From CAYPCH01 sp964409165 (GTDB lineage Bacteria > Bacillota > Clostridia > Acetivibrionales > Acetivibrionaceae): a stretch of DNA of 9,251 nucleotides. The stretch is from NCBI GenBank assembly GCA_964409165.1, contig CAYPCH010000138.1:1-9251 (forward strand). The letters are read 5' to 3'. A model generated the notes under the pieces. The model ran no database searches. It had not been told where the DNA came from and was given only the letters and a program-made list of their open reading frames with translations. The translations under genes were made by a program, and so were the position numbers. How positions within the stretch are numbered: position 1 is the stretch's first letter; each line of letters begins with the position of its first letter. Of this stretch, positions 7,001 to 9,251 are shown piece after piece.

Positions 7001-9251
7001 GCTTTTTTAAAGCAGTCAGGAATTCCATAATGATAAGGGAAAATGAGACTTATGCTTTTATCCAGAGAAACTGCAATTATATATTCAACAAGTATAGCTC
7101 CAATGAAGGTCAGGTTGGAATTTTCAATATTTTCAGTGAGCCGATAACAAATTATATAATTGATATGGCAAAAGATAATGTATCAGTTCATTCCACCTAT
7201 GCAAGAATGGTAGCGGAGAGGTGGGGACGATACAGAAACTCCCTTGAACAAGCTGACAGTTATATTAAGGTGGAAAAAGATCGGTATCTGAATCTTTACG
7301 GAATATGTCTCATAGATACACCGGCATATCTGGCAGAGTGTACCGAGGGAGCAGTGAATACTCTGAATCTTATGCTTGAAGGACACACTCTGAGAATGAA
7401 GGATGGACAGTACAGTATTGTGGTTAAAAGCGGGGATACGCTTGGAGAGATATCCAGAATAGTAAGCGGTAATGCAGTACACTGGCCTCTAATTCAACAG
7501 GAAAACAACCTTGGCAGTACAGTAATAAACCCTGGACAGATACTGGACGTAACTAGGGTGATAAATGATAACAAAATAGCACTGGCAATAGCTGAGAAGC
7601 TTACAATGATACCGGAATTGTTTGATTATATAAAGAATACTGCTCCGGTGATACCTGGAGACATTGAGGTGTACAAAGCAAAGAGGAACCTTGAGATTCT
7701 TATGAATAAGGTTTTGTACAACACTGGTAAGAAAATGTTTGAGGTGAATATCAGAAATGAAGACGGTTCACTTGATGGAATCTGGGATTCCAAGCTACAG
7801 AAAGCTGTCGATATATTTGTGGAAGGAATTGAATTGGAAGGGCTTTATAGTCAAATAGAAGCAGAAGAAGACAGGAAAATGTTGCTTTTTCATTGGATAA
7901 AGATGGAGGTTGAACAGAGATCGGTTTTAAGCTATCCGGTACCGAAGGAGTGGTACGAAAGGATTCCTGAAATACCTAGAAGCAATAAAATATATGGAAC
8001 CATTACGGCTGAGAACAAATATAATTGTCCTGAAGTAAAGGATTATTATATGAAGTACATGTATCCTATAGACAGGGTTCGAAATTACTGGGCTGCAAGC
8101 CAAAATATGTTTACTCTCTGGGCGCAGAGGTTGTATGGATTAGCGAGTAATGAAAAGGGGAATTTTGCAACGGGTGTATTGGAAGGATTGTTGGTGGAAT
8201 ATCCTAAAGATATAGTTACCGGTGTATTTGAAGGAATATACGCGATTTGTTCAAGCCCTGAACAAACATTGGAGAGTATAAAGTTTATGCTTAGTGCTCT
8301 TGACCCAATAAATGGCGGAGACGAAAGAGAAATATTGATTGCTATGATTCAGCAGGGGATTGAGTCCGGTATAGATGAGTTTATGCAGGGAGATGATTAT
8401 ACCAAAGGTAAGATGATAGGCAAACTCTTAGGTGAAGTTATTACTTGCTTTGTAGGTGTTGTTAAAGGCGTAAAGGCTGGAGCGCAACTCATAAGGGATT
8501 TAAAATATGCAGGAACCCTGTCCAATTTCATAAAGATAGGATTTAGAAATGCTGCTGGAAATTTGAAGAGGTCAGCGGATGAGATAGTCAGACTTATAAA
8601 GTTGGCAGGTGAAATTCTTGAAGATATTGTAAACTATATAAAGAAAGCTCCTGAAAGAGTATTTGAAATTATTAAATCAATTTTCAGTAAAGACGATGAA
8701 TTAAAAATTGTCGCAAAGGCATCAGATGGAGTGACGGACGTAGAGGTGGTAATTTCTAGGAGCAAACTCAAAAAAATCCTGATGGATGAAAACGGAATGA
8801 CGGATGAAGCTGCTGAAATGTCAATTAAAATTGTAGAGGGCGGGTGCTTTTCTGGTGATACCCTTGTTATGACCAGAGAGGGACTTAAAAGAATTGATAA
8901 GATTGAGGAAGGCGATTATGTATTATCAAAAGATGTAAATTCCGGTATAATAGATTATAAAGAGGTTGAGACAGTTTACGTTAAAAGCACTTACGAGTAT
9001 GTACACCTAAAATTTGGTAATGAGGAAATTAGAACAACCGCTTCACATCTGTTTTTTACATACAGCGGATGGTGGAAGGCTGCTGAGAATGTTGAGGTGG
9101 GAGACAGTATACTTACTTCTGAAGGTGGTTTTGAGACAGTTACTGGAGTTGACATCGAAGGACTGTACCAACCTGGCAAGATTTATAACCTGAGTGTTGA
9201 GGATTATCATACTTATTTCGTTGGCACAAATGGCTTGTTGGTACATAATAA
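4048..9251 (+). CDS. Giant secreted multidomain protein: dockerin, transglutaminase-like, Big_2, LysM and Hint domains; probable polymorphic toxin, 3' truncated
   Basis: The frame is open for 1734 codons plus two bases with no stop, so the gene continues past the window. Residues 1-29 are a signal peptide. After a short helical stretch and a Pro/Glu-rich linker comes a dockerin at 117-181. Two related beta-rich units (222-267 and 302-348) precede a transglutaminase-like domain (about 372-458) with Cys413, His439 and Asp454. Two Ig-like Big_2 domains (about 526-599 and 611-687) follow. A ZU5/UPA-like stretch ends in HFS at 814-816, then a degenerate vWA-like region (about 845-1020). LysM lies at 1122-1168. 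A mostly helical stretch (about 1170-1590) with no family I can name resembles pre-toxin linkers. The Hint domain (1600-1734) is last. This order, with Hint at the end, is typical of secreted polymorphic toxins whose effector follows the Hint domain. The expected role is contact or surface delivery of a C-terminal effector, but the effector and any immunity gene are outside the window. A non-toxic surface protein that is self-processed remains possible. Confidence 0.88.
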   Translation, partial: MRFSKSKSIVSLMLILSMVLSTLVISNGATLETSDFQEVYEQRTKLIASLHEAGMIDKSTALNLFDTIASTDERAEKTVERFYEEPEPGPAPIALSTSENERVYAYAETEDSFPFCYGDVNGDSSINSTDYALLKRFLLSTADLTSTYGKIAADINLDDNINSTDYTVLRRYLLGIINELPFTDQSSSIVSASTYEELKSRLGVELKKHIQVITAIYTGEVDNLQQNVKEILSALMLESGINGSIGKYSFSASGQAGSMALRFRFEYKESSTTDMDMLKQRIMQYMQSYQTSVKIPIGTNIDEVIQSLEGIISQILEDDEYLKEKYRTMSGKITSGQDSYVLELSFEYSTTKEQEDFVTSKTREILQEILRSDMDESQKEKEIHDYIVTHIVYDDELINATAYDALSTGRATCDGYAELTCRMLQEAGIESEIVKSSDHAWNLIKIEGIWYHMDCTWDAGLYEQRGELLYDYYNLSDTEMQEFQSWNTSEHPVANTRYFEFLKNKNMDKYALLLREISIREERGIFFLMDNIEIYPGDSKRLPYRTILKSDLAQSLIWTSSDSSVVTVQDGAINSIKEGKAIITATAGEYTASCTVHVAGDGEVVEDPTGITFEAHQISMDVRETRKLVHYALPARGYPGNIMWVSSNPYIVTVKDGYVTAFSEGVAEITAIMDGVYQDKCQITVSRKIPLDTSNMESQVLSMEVLKELYNEDNTARPEVTIFAKDDINSTTSARNAYGRFKSVAGLVGHAVEIETSSDFAWAELSFSISPETLELNRFEDLTVAWYDPITDSIIPVETERNAAQRKITARITHFSTYMVINSWVLDQLKNTCENVQKLYRSKQADVAIILDNKWAESLINVKKNMINTVEILDQNLDLNVDFMVINSDGSITNYGWYTNKGRPKYAGDYSNIEKLENMKTLRQLKEDIDNVMAPGYIEENYKDGFTEEASEILTRAYTQASNLEGFRSGTSRYIFGFSEIRAEGFFKAVRNSIMIRENETYAFIQRNCNYIFNKYSSNEGQVGIFNIFSEPITNYIIDMAKDNVSVHSTYARMVAERWGRYRNSLEQADSYIKVEKDRYLNLYGICLIDTPAYLAECTEGAVNTLNLMLEGHTLRMKDGQYSIVVKSGDTLGEISRIVSGNAVHWPLIQQENNLGSTVINPGQILDVTRVINDNKIALAIAEKLTMIPELFDYIKNTAPVIPGDIEVYKAKRNLEILMNKVLYNTGKKMFEVNIRNEDGSLDGIWDSKLQKAVDIFVEGIELEGLYSQIEAEEDRKMLLFHWIKMEVEQRSVLSYPVPKEWYERIPEIPRSNKIYGTITAENKYNCPEVKDYYMKYMYPIDRVRNYWAASQNMFTLWAQRLYGLASNEKGNFATGVLEGLLVEYPKDIVTGVFEGIYAICSSPEQTLESIKFMLSALDPINGGDEREILIAMIQQGIESGIDEFMQGDDYTKGKMIGKLLGEVITCFVGVVKGVKAGAQLIRDLKYAGTLSNFIKIGFRNAAGNLKRSADEIVRLIKLAGEILEDIVNYIKKAPERVFEIIKSIFSKDDELKIVAKASDGVTDVEVVISRSKLKKILMDENGMTDEAAEMSIKIVEGGCFSGDTLVMTREGLKRIDKIEEGDYVLSKDVNSGIIDYKEVETVYVKSTYEYVHLKFGNEEIRTTASHLFFTYSGWWKAAENVEVGDSILTSEGGFETVTGVDIEGLYQPGKIYNLSVEDYHTYFVGTNGLLVHN
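4396..4590 (+). other. Type I dockerin domain in the giant protein
   Basis: Residues 117-181 contain two calcium loops, DVNGDSSINSTD (from D119) and DINLDDNINSTD (from D154). Both have Asp/Asn at the ligand positions and Ser-Thr at recognition positions 10-11. The later contact pair is Lys-Arg (135-136) in the first repeat and Arg-Arg (170-171) in the second. These match the dockerins of both neighbouring cellulases, so the same scaffoldin cohesins should be recognised. The domain is near the N terminus, whereas cellulosomal enzymes usually carry it at the C terminus. Confidence 0.93.
4711..5091 (+). repeat. Internal duplication ahead of the transglutaminase-like domain
   Basis: Residues 222-267 and 302-348 align end to end with one residue of length difference. 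Each begins with an Asp-containing amphipathic helix (DNLQQNVKEIL / DEVIQSLEGII) and ends with a beta strand closing in Phe-Glu-Tyr (265-267 and 346-348), followed by another helix. The identity is modest, so the duplication is old. Its role is unknown; comparable segments precede transglutaminase-like domains in other clostridial secreted proteins. Confidence 0.55.
5161..5421 (+). other. Transglutaminase-like domain (Transglut_core type)
   Basis: Residues 372-458 contain EIHDYIVTHIVYD, then Cys413 in GRATCDGYAE, His439 in SSDHAWN and Asp454 in HMDCTWD. These are the three catalytic positions of the papain-like transglutaminase fold, all present and correctly ordered. Members act as transglutaminases or as cysteine proteases or peptidoglycan-linked enzymes, so activity is plausible but the substrate cannot be read from the sequence. 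Confidence 0.88.
5623..6108 (+). other. Two bacterial Ig-like (Big_2) domains
   Basis: Residues 526-599 and 611-687 each show the Big_2 pattern: a first strand ending in a Gly/Arg-containing turn, a central W(T/V)SSDSSVVTV or WVSSNPYIVTV segment, an (A/Y)VT/INS turn, an EGxAxIT(A) strand and a final TV strand. Such domains are spacers or adhesion modules in surface proteins. They separate the transglutaminase-like domain from the C-terminal half. Confidence 0.85.
6301..7107 (+). other. ZU5/UPA-like HFS region followed by a degenerate vWA-like region
   Basis: Residues about 752-822 have alternating strands (AELSFSISPE, DLTVAWYD, KITARITHFSTYMVIN) and end with HFS at 814-816, the motif at which ZU5/UPA proteins and Nup98 self-cleave between Phe and Ser. 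Next, residues about 845-1020 begin ADVAIILDNKWAES, where vWA domains have a hydrophobic strand and DxSxS. Both serines are missing here, so metal binding is probably lost. In other clostridial proteins an HFS region commonly stands just before a vWA domain, which supports the reading. The assignment is tentative. Confidence 0.45.
7411..7551 (+). other. LysM peptidoglycan-binding domain
   Basis: Residues 1122-1168 match LysM: YSIVVKSGDTLGEISRIV, then W-P-L-I and an Asn (QENN), then INPGQILDV. LysM binds N-acetylglucosamine polymers, mostly peptidoglycan, so it could hold this region on the cell's own wall or on that of a target cell. It lies in the C-terminal half, far from the dockerin. Confidence 0.9.
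8845..9249 (+). other. Hint (pretoxin-HINT/intein-like) self-processing domain
   Basis: Residues 1600-1734 begin with Cys1600 in GGCFSGDTLV, the nucleophile position, after Gly-Gly. The inner motif TASH places His1667 in the block B position, and the end reads YNLSVEDYHTYFVG, then GLLVHN, with the terminal His1733-Asn1734. The length (135 residues) fits a mini-Hint without a homing endonuclease. In polymorphic toxins this domain lies just before the effector and releases it. The next codon begins with A, and its identity is cut off by the window end. Confidence 0.93.

Noticed and set aside
7183..7482. Minus-strand open frame opposite the LysM region
   Set aside because: It is antisense to the continuous giant frame and has no supporting features.
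8991..9246. Minus-strand open frames opposite the Hint domain
   Set aside because: The plus strand encodes clear Hint motifs throughout, so these are antisense shadows and not an immunity gene.
1..9251. Insertion sequences, CRISPR arrays, tRNA or rRNA genes
   Set aside because: I saw no transposase, regularly spaced repeats, clover-leaf or rRNA-like sequence. The only repeats are the hairpins and protein-level repeats listed.

Overview
The window comes from a cellulosome-producing, AT-rich anaerobic Firmicute, most likely of the Acetivibrio (Clostridium) thermocellus clade. The evidence is three consecutive plus-strand genes that all encode type I dockerins with the Ser-Thr / Lys-Arg (once Arg-Arg) recognition pattern, and two that also carry family 3 cellulose-binding modules (CBM3). 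I cannot fix the species or locus from the sequence alone.

Layout: (i) 1-910 is the 3' end of a cellulosomal enzyme: the tail of a CBM3c, a Pro/Thr linker, a CBM3b-like module and a dockerin; its catalytic part lies upstream. (ii) 911-1224 is a 314-base intergenic region with a strong 17-bp inverted repeat (probable terminator), a second AT-only inverted repeat and a plausible sigma-A promoter. (iii) 1225-3876 is a complete family 9 glycoside hydrolase with the order signal peptide, GH9, CBM3c, CBM3b, dockerin; it probably starts at a TTG codon. The two enzymes share their C-terminal architecture and look like a tandem pair. (iv) 3877-4047 is a 171-base spacer with a 12-bp inverted repeat just before the next ribosome binding site. 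(v) From 4048 to the end of the window runs one uninterrupted reading frame of at least 1734 codons with no stop.

That last gene is the striking part. Its product has a signal peptide, an N-terminally placed dockerin, a duplicated beta-rich module, a transglutaminase-like domain with an intact Cys-His-Asp triad, two Ig-like (Big_2) domains, a region ending in an HFS motif of the ZU5/UPA type followed by a degenerate vWA-like segment, a LysM domain, a long helical region, and a Hint (pretoxin-HINT/intein-like) domain whose terminal Val-His-Asn falls two bases before the window ends. This is the order expected of a secreted polymorphic toxin, with the variable C-terminal effector still to come downstream. 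The combination suggests a toxin-like protein docked on the cellulosome or cell surface.

Working together: the two hydrolases would bind scaffoldin cohesins and degrade crystalline cellulose at the surface. The giant protein would dock on the same scaffoldins, be anchored or targeted by LysM, and be self-processed by its Hint domain. The docking of a polymorphic toxin on the cellulosome is an inference from domains, not something the sequence proves.
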